Shown: piece by piece, positions 21,081 through 31,887 of the stretch | Numbering within the stretch: the stretch's first letter is position 1 | Layout: every line of letters begins with the position of its first letter | Assembly (NCBI GenBank): GCA_963576735.1 | Contig: OY755187.1 | Span: forward strand, 12,586,001 to 12,650,000 | Length of the DNA stretch: 64,000 nucleotides | Reading direction: 5' to 3' | Origin: Bedellia somnulentella | Lineage: Eukaryota > Arthropoda > Insecta > Lepidoptera > Bedelliidae | Notes under the pieces: generated by a model | What the model saw: only the letters and a program-made list of their open reading frames with translations | What the model was told of the DNA's origin: nothing | Database searches by the model: none | Made by a program: the position numbers and the translations under genes

Positions 21081-21695
21081 TATTATCCATTAATTTGGAG
21101 GAATTTTCGATTCGGCAATCGAGATTCTTATCTCTTTGTAGGATTAAAGTCGTGATAGAGAGATACATTTTTCTCAACAGGAATTTGTATTCTGTTTATT
21201 TGCATATTTGAGCTTTAAAAAGGTGCTAGCTCGCAGACTGGCAAAATAAAGTGAAAATACCTGTTTCTTAAAACACGACGTAATATTCTAGAAATTAGCT
21301 CGTTAAAGCACAAATTCACGTTTTCCACCGGTACATGTTTATATGCGGTAAAAAACTTTATAGGAGATTTAACTTTATTGAGTTATCTGTCTGTCACATT
21401 AAGCCAACATTTGACGACACGTCCATAGTTTAATCTCTAATTTCGCTTTTGTGAGAAATGTAGTAATGAATTAATCTTAGATATATTTAAACCTCCCCGA
21501 ACTTCGAAAGGGATTGCTGAATATCTGGTTCAGGATTTATATTTATCTCGATTTGAACGCGAATTGACAAGATTTTTTTAATGTACCTAGTTGGTTCTTA
21601 AATACTGTCATTGGCCATTTATTTTAAAAATAGAACTCAATATTTTTTATAATACTAATCTGCTAAATCACAATTTCATTCATATTTTTTTTACG
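21081..21695. other. No feature recognised
   Basis: AT-rich left flank of the mariner-like element; terminal repeats of that element were not identified. Confidence 0.4.
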
Positions 21696-22696
21696 ATGGA
21701 GTTGACTCGCAAAGAGAACTCAGTAACAGTAATTTTCTATTTGCTTCAAAAATTAAAATCACGATGAGGTTCGTATACCGTATTATCAAGAGGTGCAATG
21801 AAACCTCTAGTGTCGATGACGAGAAAAGAACTGGCAGACTTCGTTCCGTTAGGACTTCAGGGGTGATCAAAGCAAGCGAGGTGCCTGCGGCAAGAAATCC
21901 CGACCGCAAGTAGAAATTGATGTCTTTGAAGACGGGTTTAACCAGAAGTACCGTAAAAAAAGTACTCGATGAAGACCTGGGACTACGAGCTTACCGAAAA
22001 ATGGTGGACATATTCTGAAAGCGCGTCTGATAGCTATGAGAGCCAAAAAATGCAAATTATTGCTTAAGCGGTACTCAAGAAAAAGGCACCGCGGTATCCT
22101 GTTTACAGACGAGTTTTTTTTTAAATATTTGGGTGATATACAACAAAAAAAAATGTCAGGGTGTACGCTACCAGCTCTGCGGCCGCTGGAAATGCCATTC
22201 CTCGAGTACAGCACGGTCATCATCCATCATCAATCATGATTTAGTTGCGAGTGTCCTACTATGGCCCTACTTCAGTGCAATTTTGTGAAAAAGGTGTCAA
22301 AATTAGTGCAAGAGTTTACGGAGATACGGTTTTAGATCGCATAGTAAAAGATCCGCCCCAGACACTTTTTGGAGGACGGCTATTTGTGTTTCAACAGGAC
22401 TCTGCACCTGCTCATAAGGTCAAAACAACTCAGGAGTGGTTTGAGCGCCAGAATGTCGAGCTATTAAGGCATCAAGATTGGCCCTCATCTAGCCCTCACT
22501 TCAATCTACTGAGTTACAAAATTTAGCAGGAATCGAAGAAAAAGTTCTAAACCTAACCAAAAATTTGAGCAGCCTGAAGGTATCGTTGACTAAAGCAGTT
22601 ACCGATATCGACATGAATATGGGCCGTGCTGCTATTGAAGACTGGCCGCGAAGATTGACGGCTTTTGTGAAAAATGGTGGCCATTGTTTTGAATAA
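21696..22696 (+). pseudogene. mariner/Tc1-superfamily transposase, inactivated
   Basis: About 1 kb, from an ATG at 21696 to TAA at 22694-22696, that reads as a mariner-superfamily transposase (DD37D-like spacing) only by changing frame several times, with early stops near 21758. Recognisable blocks are ILFTDE (first catalytic Asp, about 22100), FQQDSAPAHKVKTTQEW (second Asp, about 22390), DWPSSSP (about 22480) and the C-terminus IDMNMGRAAIEDWPRR ... stop. The third catalytic acid is lost: the expected SPDLNPLDY block reads SPHFNLLSY. Frameshifts plus lost catalytic residue make it clearly dead. Family placement is from motif recognition. Confidence 0.85.
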
Positions 22697-22819
22697 ATTT
22701 TGTGTTTATTGTAAGCTGATTAAATTACCTTTTTATTTAAAAATAGTTTTCTTTGAATATCATGACTAGTTTTCATTTTATGGCCAATTTGTTTGTGACA
22801 AAATTTAGAAAAAAAGAAG

Positions 22820-23335
22820 AAAAAAAAAAGCTTTATTCAGTGCACAGGGAAATACACAACAAATAAAACGTAAAAATAAAACATAGTGTTACACAATAAA
22901 AACAAAAAAAATGAGTAAAAAATAAATAAAAAAGAAGCCCTATGTAGTGAATTAGTCACTGGCTCAGCATGTTGCCACAGATGATGATGTCACCAACCGT
23001 GGCGCTGATTTTCAGCCAGTGCCATACAATTTAATTCGGCCGGCAAAAGTACAAATTATATAATACAAAACAGAGATAAATAAATAACAAAACAAACAGA
23101 GAGACATACATGTGTAAAAAGTGCTGTAAAATTAAAACTTAAAACAATAAAAAGAACACGTAAATAAAATAATTAGATACAATATTATTAAAAAAAAATT
23201 AAAGCTCGCAGAGTCAGTCTGAGTCCAGTCAGTAAAATAAGTCAGAGTGCTATAAATGTTTGCAGTTAATTTCTCGTCGTGTCTCTTTGCAAGTTTAGTA
23301 AATAACTCCTAAACTTGCGTCCAAAAGTAATTGGA
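22820..23335 (-). mobile_element. LINE 3' end, probable
   Basis: On the minus strand it ends GCACTGAATAAAGC then a T-rich tail, like the AATAAAC-poly(T) end of LINE-A. The body is A-rich with no usable ORF. Strand and limits are inferred. Confidence 0.45.
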
Positions 23336-23336
23336 A

Positions 23337-23500
23337 CATTTGGAAGTTGATAGGGGATAAGATGGTAGAAAAACGTATCTTTGGTGAGGGGTTTCCAGTC
23401 GCATGGCCCAAAAACCACTTACAATGTCCTATACCTTTAGTCGCCTCTTACAATGACCATGGATAGAAAAGTGTTGTGTCATTCTAAGCAGGCACTGCGT
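23337..23500 (-). mobile_element. SINE-A copy, 5' two thirds
   Basis: ATTTGGAAGTTGATAGGGG ... TCCAGTCGCATGGCCCAAAA ... TCTAAGCAGGCACTGCG. Confidence 0.75.
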
Positions 23501-23786
23501 ATCAATTATTTAAAAAATAAAGATACAGAGGGAGGAGGCATGCATTTTATTCAACACAGTTTTAATATACGTGGTAAAGTTTACACACTAGATGGCTAAG
23601 TACTTTTTTATACGGCGCATGGAGTGGTGGGTACGTTTGTCTTTTTATTTTAACACTAATCTCGTGTTCCTTTTACACTTATAAAGTATGGTATATTTTC
23701 ATTTCATTCTAACCAACGAACACACGGTATGATTACTAGCATGCCCAAGGGTCTATGTGGGTGAATTTCAACAAATGCTACTTTTT
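23501..23786. other. No feature recognised
   Basis: Spacer without supported feature. Confidence 0.4.
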
Positions 23787-23976
23787 TTATCATATCGGTG
23801 AATCTTTTGAAATCATGTTTTTATACATGTTTTCCAACTGTTATGTATTCTTCTATGGGTATTTATATCGTTACACTTACTTACATATTAGTATTTGCTT
23901 AAACTAAGGAGATATTGAGGTTTAAGTTTTGATGGCCACCGATATGATACAATATGCAGCAATCGTTTTTCATGTA

Positions 23977-24060
23977 CACCGATATGAGAAGACTTGTCAC
24001 CAACATGATAAGTCGAATCACCGATATGATAATTCTATCCACCGAAATGATAAATCTATC
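23977..24060 (+). repeat. Four-unit 21-bp tandem array, CACCGATATGATAA motif
   Basis: Units begin at 23977, 23998, 24019 and 24040, exactly 21 bases apart, each starting CACCRAHATGAKAA with more variable last seven bases. Single motifs lie at 23937 and, inverted, at 23787-23800. Confidence 0.85.
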
Positions 24061-24294
24061 AATTTTAAAAACATTCATGAATAACCTGTTTTACAAGGTG
24101 TTTTAATAACAAACAATTTATTAATATCTTGCTATTGTATTCATAAAAATTGCATACGTTTATTTACATCTACCGTCATACCGTTTAGATTCTGAGTGCA
24201 GCCGTACCTACCAATCTAGCTGTATTACATATGTTATAGGCAATCTGTATTTAAGGCAATGTATGAAATAATATTGACTGTACACCTTTCCTAG

Positions 24295-24825
24295 GCATTC
24301 TAAAGAATGCCTAATAAACATCAGACAATGTGTTAAAAAAATGTGAAAAATATACCTTGCATTTTCGGTCGTAAATTTTTCAGTTTTTGATAATAACCAA
24401 ACACGCGAGGCTTCATTTCACTGCGCTGCACTTCACTCAGTTCCACGAAGCTCCACTCCACCAGCTCCGCAAACTCCCCATCATCGTTCCGTGTTCTCCG
24501 CTGGCTCCGTAGAGCTTCGTTTTACTTTGTTCAACTTCGCTTGCTCTATTACGCACTTGCATTTATTTTTACCCCTCTTTCCTACTTCCCATTGTAGCAG
24601 AGGTATTAGATTTTATAGTTTGCCAGTGATTCAACAGGCGTTCTATAGAATGCTTAGGAATTCTTTACATTGCCTAGGAAAAGTATGAAAAAGAGTTAAG
24701 ATGATATATCATTTCATAAATTTCCTACAGGATCATGGCCCCTACACCTATAGATTGCCTATGTATGGACATTGGTAGTTATCTTTCTAAGGTTATACAT
24801 GCGAGAGTTTGTAAGGATGGATGGA
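24295..24825. other. Non-coding spacer with short palindrome
   Basis: AGGCATTCTAAAGAATGCCT at about 24294-24313 is a short palindrome. 24420-24550 is pyrimidine-rich (CTCCACT/CTTCGC-rich). No gene recognised. Confidence 0.4.
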
Positions 24826-24990
24826 CCTTTGTTACTCTTTCACGCAAAAAGAGCTGTATGGATTTCAATCAATTTTGGTGGAGAGATAGAATATAACCTG
24901 TATTAACACATAGGCTATGTTTTATCTTGAAATTCCCACGGGAACAGGAACTACGCGTGTGAAACCGCAGGGCGTCTGCTAGTATGTAAT
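24826..24990 (+). mobile_element. Helitron-like (LEP1-type) 3' end
   Basis: TTGTTACTCTTTCACGCAAA ... ATAACCTGTATTAACACATA ... AATTCCCACGGGAAC ... GGGCGTCTGCTAGT, the order typical of lepidopteran Helitron ends. Confidence 0.7.
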
Positions 24991-25461
24991 ATTTTTATAT
25001 GTACATGTTGTGGATAATATAAGTAAATAACTACAACGAGGTTGTTTCAAAATTACTTTATTAATTGCTATCCGTCCAAAACTCTTGCATCTTAAATAAG
25101 TCGTTCGTCGTTACTGTTTAAATTTCAAATTAACATTCATAATCTACACATAACTTCTATTATATAAATTCTTTGAGTTTAAGAAAATCAGTATTTTACA
25201 ATAGATAAACATTAATTATTTATCACATGAGTAACTTACTTAATTTAATTATTACTTTTAATCACAAAAATATATAATTTTGATAACAACTTACTAAACT
25301 TACTAAATTTCTACAACGGGCTTATGCTGCAAAAAAATGCTCCTCCTCTGGGCCAGTTTACATGAAATTATCATTTCTCGTTCCCACGCTCTGTTCATTT
25401 TTGTAAAGAAAAACGAATCGTTAATCTATGGTAACTACACACGGATGTTAATAATAGGGTA
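24991..25461. other. No feature recognised
   Basis: AT-rich spacer between the Helitron end and the second 21-bp array. Confidence 0.4.
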
Positions 25462-25690
25462 CACCGATGTGATAAATCAATCCACCGAAATGATAAAGCC
25501 ATCCACCGACATGAGAAGTCCATTCACCGATATGATAAAACTATGCGTTGTTTACAATTCAATGCACCGATTTGAGAAATAAGCCACCGATCCAAGTTTC
25601 CTTATCATATCGGTGGAATTTATCACATCGGTGGGGAAAAAAACCACCGATTCCACCGATATGAGAACACCGACATGAGAAAATGCACAA
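25462..25690 (+). repeat. Second 21-bp array of the CACCGATATGATAA motif
   Basis: Units at 25462, 25483, 25504 and 25525 are exactly 21 bases apart; further motifs follow at 25565 and 25585, two inverted ones at about 25602-25616 and 25619-25634, and more at about 25653 and 25668. One frame reads as a 7-residue repeat (T-D/E-M-I-K-P-S), a consequence of the 21-base period; I do not call it a protein. Isolated motifs extend to 26014 and 26208. Confidence 0.85.
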
Positions 25691-26477
25691 TTTTTCGCGG
25701 TTTACTGAAAAAATATTATATCTAGGCACTATTCAAAAACAGTTATGAAAACTAGTATGATAAATGCCTTTGTTAAAAGTAGAAAACTGTAAAATTTCCA
25801 ATAATTAAGCAAGATAAAGCAACCACCGATAACTTGAAAAAAATGTCCAGGACCCAAAAATCTGAATACTTACGTTTTTGGCGGGAAAACGCAGCGATCT
25901 TGTACACGTCCGACCTGATTGCGCTTATGCACGTCACTAAATCTGAGCAAATTTGCGGGAGGGGAGGCCATAGGACTGGTTTATACAAGATTGGAGAGAC
26001 TTAAATTTTACCCACCGATTTGCTATATTATTCCAAGACAAGTATGTTTGTGCCACTCAGTAAAAAATATCGCTAGTTATAAAGTAAAATCTATCATTTA
26101 CTAATATAATGATTTATACGCTATCGATTAGAATAATTTTTAAGCTACATTTAACATTATTGGTGGTCTTACAAGCACATTTGTCTGTAAAAAAAGTAGG
26201 GGGACAGCACCGATGTGAGAAAAAACTGGGTTTAGGTCTTAATTTCTACCTAAAGACATAGACTTAGCCAAATAATCTTTTTGCCCCAGTCAGGTAACTA
26301 CCTACACTATACGTTGATAAATAATTGAAAACGGTATTCTCTTTTTGAAATATGAATTTCAACGAGGACAAAAAAAATCATCACTTGGGAAATTTACCCA
26401 TGTACAAGGGCAAATTTGTAATCCACTACTGGCTAGATTTTCCATTTCCATTGTGGAATGAACAAATAATTTTCAAT
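25691..26477. other. No gene recognised
   Basis: Contains scattered single copies of the CACCGAT motif and otherwise unassigned sequence. Confidence 0.4.
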
Positions 26478-26592
26478 GTGAATTATATTTCAATGTAACA
26501 TCCTCAAGATTTAGTAAACCATGTAGTCCGATTCAGGATACACTGCATGGTTTACTAAATCTCTTCGGATGTAACATTTCATATAATTTTGG
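26478..26592. repeat. Inverted repeat (hairpin), arms ~50 bp
   Basis: AGATTTAGTAAACCATGTAGT and its inverted partner ACTGCATGGTTTACTAAATCT surround a ~12-base loop; the arms extend outward through ATGTAACATCC / GGATGTAACAT with few mismatches. Confidence 0.75.
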
Positions 26593-26682
26593 TAGAAATT
26601 CACTTAGGTAAGTTCTTTTAACCATAAAATATATTATAAAATTATTCTGAAGTATTGCACATTATTTAAACTCTCAACTTAA

Positions 26683-27462
26683 ACTCAAACGTTCACGCAA
26701 TATATCTCCGAAGGGTTTGGCAGAGGTACTAATACTTCTGAACACCACGTGACATTATCACCTGGTGTTCAGAGTACCCACGATTTGCTTGTACAGTGTA
26801 CTTACGTGATAAGGGGCAGACCTATTGCCGTTTTGTATGAATACACTGTCACATGACAAAGTCCAACTTAGTCATGTGGGACAACTTTTGACTTTCGGAT
26901 ATTTTAATCGCGTGTTATTACATGGTTTTTTAACGCCCGACGTTTCGAAAACTTTTCAGTTATCATGGTCACGGGAAGACTGAGGTGTTATTTGTCACTA
27001 TACAGTACTATAAAATTATTAATACTAACTACCTTCACAAAATTTAAGTTACATTTGCGTTTAATATTTGCTAAGTACAAAAAGAGCTAATGTTATCAGG
27101 AGTCTTGCTAGTGTTCTTGCCTTGCTTGTTTGTGTTAATGATTGGGTTCCAAGCAGGTGGTAATTGCCAACCATCATCTCTATTGAAGTTTGGATGTTTC
27201 TTTATTTCAATAGATTCGCGTATCATTTTAGGTATTAATCGATTCTCTTTTGCTAGAATTGTAGGTTTTTCAAAACGCATGTGGTGGTTTGGCTTAGCAA
27301 AGGTGTGTTTACACAAAGCATATCTTCCAGGACGCCTCTTAAAATATACGAAAGTCAAAAGTTGTTTTAATTATAATGTGCAATCGTGAAAGTCTTAGAA
27401 AATATTAGTCATGTGGGTTTACTCACCATATTTTCCTTCACCGATAACAACCATTATAAATT
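26683..27462 (-). mobile_element. SINE-T copy interrupted by Penelope-like fragment
   Basis: 26683-26880 is the SINE-T 3' half and 27405-27462 resumes with TTAGTCATGTGGG and TTTACTCACC. The 13-base TTAGTCATGTGGG is present on both sides of the insert. Confidence 0.85.
26881..27404 (-). mobile_element. Penelope-like element (PLE), 5'-truncated
   Basis: Minus-strand ORF 27071-27358 (95 codons) includes RLIPKMIRESIEIKKHPNFN then RDDGWQLPPAWNPII, matching the segment just before the C-terminus of insect PLE proteins (linker next to the GIY-YIG nuclease). The CCGACGTTTCGAAAAC ... CATGGTCACGGGAAG stretch (about 26937-26978) is the non-coding signature commonly next to PLE ends. Flanks are 13-bp target duplications (26868-26880 and 27405-27417). 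Reverse transcriptase and nuclease catalytic parts are absent. Confidence 0.75.
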
Positions 27463-27924
27463 AACGTTGAAATTATTATTTGAACGTTTATAGAAATATA
27501 ATCATTAATATACGTTTGTATTGAAGTTTTAAAAACTCTCTATTTACCAAACACAACCAAATTTTTTAATTTTCAACACTTTTCCGTAGATGTTTTCAGC
27601 GTCTCCTAAACAACAGATCCTCTAAAACCTAATTAGGTAAAAGATAAATTGCTGAGCAATTAATATTGTTACGCAAAGTGAACAAGAACCAAATAACAAT
27701 TCAAAATGGCGATCCATGAATATTCGTCAATGTCGAACGATAGTTAAACGAGCGGAAGTACAAAGAGAATCGCTGAGGAGGCGTATCGGGGAAGAAAAAA
27801 TATATTTCAAGTATAAACCTTGACCTAAAAGTTGATAGCGATTTAGGAAGAAATCAATATTTGTGAAGAATTAATGTTCTAAGTTTTCATTTATAAGCAT
27901 ACAAATAGGTCGTTTACAACTATG
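27463..27924. other. No feature recognised
   Basis: AT-rich spacer. Confidence 0.4.
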
Positions 27925-28120
27925 ACGACGTCCGTGGCCGAGTGGATAGGTGACTAGCTAATGTCCAGAGATTGTGGGTTCGATCTCCGCTGAGAAGAAC
28001 ATTTAAGTGATGAGCATAAAATATTATTTCTTGTTTCTCAGTTTAGGGCTAAGCTGATGTGTGTATCATATGTCCGTATAATTATATGTTCTTTATAATA
28101 GGTAAGAATAACCTTTAAAT
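27925..28120 (+). mobile_element. tRNA-derived SINE-D copy
   Basis: GACGACGTCCGTGGCCGAGT (A box) and GTGGGTTCGATCTCCGCTGA (B box) head a body with AAGTGATGAGCATAAAA. The same head occurs inverted at 62640-62716. It is a SINE head rather than a tRNA gene because the acceptor stem does not close. Confidence 0.7.
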
Positions 28121-28142
28121 ATACCTTTGACATTAACTTTTG

Positions 28143-28287
28143 AGGTTGGAGACCCATCACCAACAACCTTTACTTTACCATCTTTTCCCCACTCAATTTT
28201 CCAAAAGTGGCTGAAGAATTTCTAATTCCTTTAGCTCTGGCTACCCCTTCTAGGGATTATAGCCGTGAGTATATGTATGTATGTATT
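28143..28287 (+). mobile_element. SINE-A 3' part
   Basis: Starts abruptly at GAGGTTGGAGACCC and runs to GAGTATATGTATGTATG; 5'-truncated. Confidence 0.85.
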
Positions 28288-28595
28288 AATTATTGAATAA
28301 TTCATACAAACAGCATATTTCTACTATGGATATAAGTCCCAGAAAGGTGCAGCCAGCCCCAGAGACGGTCGTCAAACATTCGTTATGAGGGGGCGGAGCT
28401 TGAGATTTAGAAATTTCACTGTCACAATAGGAAGTTGCTAACCAGTCTCGCGACCAACTTGAGGCGGTTGGATTTTTGTGGCGTGTCGGTTCCAGCACAG
28501 ATGCAGAAAGCGGTGCCTCGCCCTCCCATTTAAAATTCTAATTTTCTGTTTCGGCCATGGGAGAGGCGAGAAACTAAAAGTGTTCCCAAAATAAT
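28288..28595. other. No feature recognised
   Basis: Moderately GC-rich sequence with a fortuitous 70-codon minus ORF. Confidence 0.35.
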
Positions 28596-28740
28596 AATAA
28601 TAGTAAAAACTCTTTATTGTACATCACAAAAAAACAACAATTTCAAAAAAAAGATCGGTACAAAAGCCAAAGTACAACTGGCGGTCTTATCACTAAGAGC
28701 GATCTCTTCCAGACAACCCATGAATGGAAAGATTTGCTGG
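28596..28740 (-). mobile_element. LINE 3' end
   Basis: Minus strand ends TGTACAATAAAGAGTTTTTA then CTATTATTATTATT, a CR1/Jockey-type terminus similar to the one at 12541-12561. Confidence 0.6.
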
Positions 28741-28984
28741 ATTAAAAACATGTTCGGTAGATGTCCAATAAATTAAACAGATTTGCTTTAAAACCAAAAT
28801 TATTCGTCAAACTATTATCTATCTATTTTAAGTATTACTAAATATTTATTAAGTTCTAACACACTTACATATAGTATTCCATAAAACAAATAATATTCAA
28901 TAAATACAATAGTGGTTGCTAACAGTTATGGGTCGGACTTTCAGCTAGTCATAAGAAGGATGTCTAAGCTCAGTTTCCAAATGA
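28741..28984. other. No feature recognised
   Basis: Possibly more of the LINE 3' UTR; not supported. Confidence 0.35.
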
Positions 28985-29187
28985 TATCTTATGGGTGTGT
29001 GTCGTATAAGGCTACTAACTAACGTAAGATTATTGGGGCTTTTGAAGGGCGTGTGGTTGTAGGTTTATCACTAAACATCTTTAATTTTATAACATTTTCC
29101 TCACTTAACTCTAAAAGCAGCTTAGTCATTTCAAATTTCTAAAATTCTTCGTTTTTAGGCTCTGGCTACCCCTTTTTGGATTTAAAT
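28985..29187 (+). mobile_element. SINE-A copy, degenerate
   Basis: ATTATTGGGGCTTTTGAAGG ... GTTGTAGGTTTATCACTAAA ... CTCTGGCTACCCCTTTTTGG in SINE-A order. Confidence 0.6.
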
Positions 29188-29507
29188 AGTTAGTTTGTGG
29201 TAGTTAGTTTAAGCTGAAGCGACTTCAGCCGGTATAACAATAGCTTAGATGACCAATAGGTTGAAGTGATTGTGGTTACATTTCCTTATAAATAGTTAAC
29301 CAAGTTTCTATCTAATAAGTGGAAGAAAATCCTTTCAACAAAATAGGATTCACTCAAACGTTTCAACATAACATAACTTAAACTGCAAACTATAGCGACA
29401 AATAAGGGACGTATATTATCAAACATCATTCAATTGCAAAATAGAAAAAAAACAAATTGGTATTTAACTTTTAATTAGCGCTAAGCAAAACACATAACCA
29501 TAATACC
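29188..29507. other. No feature recognised
   Basis: AT-rich. Confidence 0.4.
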
Positions 29508-29682
29508 ATACATACATACACTCACGCCTATAAGACCCAAAAGGGGTAGCCAGGCCTTCGGAATTTGTAATAATTAATTAGGCTACTTTTAGAAATTGAG
29601 TCAGGAAAGTGTTGCTGGTAATGGGTCTCCCACACAACCTAAATCGATGAAAAGCCCCAATTACCTTTTACAACACAACGAT
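29508..29682 (-). mobile_element. SINE-A copy
   Basis: CATACATACACTCACGCC ... AATGGGTCTCCCACAC ... AAAGCCCCAATTACC; 5' end missing. Confidence 0.75.
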
Positions 29683-30382
29683 TACCATAATTCATAATTA
29701 TATACTAACTATAAAATAATAAACGTACATAATATTATAAAAGTAATGACCGTATAAGCTATTAAGTTAATTACATTGATGATATCAGTGCAGTAATATA
29801 TGTTTTATAATGCTATCTACGTGGTTCTATTCAAAGGTCAAACGATGTTTCGAAATATATATTTTCCGAATGCGCCAGACGTTTATTTCGGGATGTCTAT
29901 TTTTGTCATTTCCGACGTTTCGCGGGAAATGAAACTGCTGTATTTGGTTCTCTTCATCCAATATTCTTGTCTGTGAATTTTTAACAGTGAAATATCTTAA
30001 TGGATTTTGCGAAGTTCATGAATAGATAACTGACGTACACCTACACATGGAGAAAAAGAAATTCGTAATATGCGTTACAGAAAATGTTATTGGCTTAATG
30101 GATATTTCGGTGAATTTCTTAGGAATTTCGATAGCTAAAAGAATAACGTGAAAAAAACTGAATACAAATAAACAACTGAAGTAACTTGTTATTAATGTAA
30201 TTTAAAAAGAAAGGTAGTATTCTTTTTAGGTCCAATGACAACTGTATTATTTAATTTCGCAGAACATTAATGGTTTATGTGTGCATTAGGGCGAATAACC
30301 AAACCTCTTAAGTTTTGTAAATACGTAAGACTGTATTTCAACATCTTATGATATTTAATTTATAAATATTAAGATAAAAAGT
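29683..30382. other. Upstream region of peptide gene B
   Basis: No recognised repeat or promoter. GACGTTTCG motifs at about 29880 and 29915 recall PLE ends but no PLE coding sequence is present. Confidence 0.4.
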
Positions 30383-30616
30383 ATGTCAAACATTAAAGTA
30401 AATGTTTTAGCTTTGATTTGTATACTCACAGTTTACAATGCTAGTTTAGCATGTCATATTCCTTATTACACGGAGGAATATCCAAATAGTTACATACATA
30501 CATCAACGACTGCCGTAACCACGATGAAACCTGCTGAAAAGAAATCATGTGATATTTGGTGTTGGTTGCGAAGAGTTGGACTTTTCATAGTGCAACAGCT
30601 GTTAAGTGATGATTAG
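30383..30616 (+). CDS. Small secreted peptide precursor B (unknown family)
   Basis: A 77-residue protein, paralogous to genes A and C by its C-terminus. Residues 1-23 are a signal peptide (VNVLALICILTVYNASLA), followed by a Tyr/Thr/Ser-rich linker unlike that of A and C, and Glu-Lys-Lys before the conserved peptide: S-C56-D-I-W-C60-W, then LRRVGLFIVQQLLSDD. The C-x3-C pair, both Trp, the hydrophobic pattern and QQLLS are kept. The C-terminal Gly is replaced by Asp-Asp, so it could not be amidated. The central pair QK becomes RR, adding charge. AATAAA at 30719-30724, again downstream at 30724, gives a ~100-base 3' UTR. No function recognised; it is probably an older duplicate that has diverged. 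Confidence 0.78.
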   Translation: MSNIKVNVLALICILTVYNASLACHIPYYTEEYPNSYIHTSTTAVTTMKPAEKKSCDIWCWLRRVGLFIVQQLLSDD

Positions 30617-30718
30617 TTTTATCATAATGTTTGATTTGGGTTTATTTATCTATATTTTTTTAACTTTTTTTTGTATATAAATTAGTTTCTCATAAAATTA
30701 TGTAACATATGTGTTCAA

Positions 30719-30729
30719 AATAAAATAAA
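30719..30729 (+). terminator. Poly(A) signals of peptide gene B
   Basis: Two overlapping AATAAA hexamers followed by GTGTTTTTTTGTACTTTG, a T/GT-rich downstream element. Confidence 0.6.
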
Positions 30730-30789
30730 GTGTTTTTTTGTACTTTGTTATTTGTTTATATAATTAAAAAGTCGGTATACGGGCGAAAC

Positions 30790-31030
30790 TTTTACGTGAC
30801 AACGACTTTGAGTGGTAAAATAATTTTAATGTGAATATTCATTCGTACGGTAAGAAGAAGGATGAAATTATGTCTGTCTCTCTCGCTCTTAGGCGGGCTA
30901 ACCATGCCCGAGTGGAAGGGACGCGTGCCTCACACTCGCTCTCATTGTGAACGCATAACGTGAGCGGAGCGTAACGCAGTTTCTTGAAGTGTCACCCGGC
31001 AAACCAATTTAGAAGACGTTGTCACGTCAA
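30790..31030. mobile_element. MITE with ACGTGACAACG terminal repeats
   Basis: TTTTACGTGACAACGACTTTG at the left border is matched inverted at the right border (ACGTTGTCACGTCAAAA). It is ~240 bp, non-coding, with a GC-rich centre (CACACTCGCTCTCATTGTGA). Family seen repeatedly in moths and butterflies; class not assigned here. Confidence 0.65.
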
Positions 31031-31059
31031 AAATATTATTATACCTGCAATCAATGTTG

Positions 31060-31215
31060 ACTGCGTACATCACCGAAGGCGAGTGCAGAGGTACTGTTCT
31101 CCATAACATCACGTAACACTTTTGTCAACTACTATCTGAAGTAACATTGTCTCAGTTTATTCACGTGGTAGACTTTGATAGACTAGATAGGATTAGCGCA
31201 TTTTTTACGAATACA
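31060..31215 (-). mobile_element. SINE-T copy, diverged
   Basis: CACCGAAGGCGAGTGCAGAG, TATTCACGTGG and ACGAATACACTTTCAC keep the reversed SINE-T order. Confidence 0.6.
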
Positions 31216-31581
31216 CTTTCACAAACACATATATATCATACTCGTATATTATAATGGTGTGTGATGATCCTCCATTTGTTTAGGATTTTTTTTATTAATG
31301 TGTTAAGTTTCTCCATGTATGAGCATTATGTTTCTTTTTTATTTTCGGGGTTTTACATTTTAATGCATATGTGGGAGCTTGTTATTGGCCTATTTTTATA
31401 TATGTGATACTCTGATATTGTAAATTTAGCTTTGATCCCCCCCCAAATATTGAATAATTAATAAAAACCTTTGTTGAGTGGTAACGCCTTATTGAAAAAC
31501 TACTGTAACAAATATTAGATTTTTGTTTTCTTGAATTATTTAAAAAAATCTACAAATGTATTATTAAATGCTATGTAATTA
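31216..31581. other. No feature recognised
   Basis: AT-rich spacer. Confidence 0.4.
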
Positions 31582-31835
31582 TGCTGTATAGTGCCGGCTT
31601 AGAATAGCACTACCCCATTTCTTCCGGTGGGTGTACGTAAGAGGCGACTAACGGTATTGGGGGCTTTTAAGGGATTTTTGGGCGATGCGGTTGGAGACCC
31701 ATCACCGACAACCTTTATTTTACCATCTTTTCCCCATTCGAGTTTCCAAAAGTGGCTGCGGAATTTCTCATTCCAAAGCTCTGGCTAACCCGTTAAGGGA
31801 TTTATAGCCGTGAGTATATGTATGTATGTATGTAT
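31582..31835 (+). mobile_element. SINE-A full-length copy
   Basis: TGCTGTATAGTGCCGGC to GAGTATATGTATGTATG; close to the subfamily consensus. Confidence 0.9.
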
Positions 31836-31887
31836 TATTAAAAACTTAAGATTACTTGTATATCTTATGAAAAATACTGACGATTTA

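Noticed and set aside
25337..25582. 81-codon ORF with a 7-residue repeat
   Set aside because: The repeat is a trivial reading of the 21-bp DNA period; no start context, signal or homologue.
29820..29930. GACGTTTCG motifs as a second Penelope-like element
   Set aside because: No PLE coding segment or target duplication nearby; the motif alone is insufficient.
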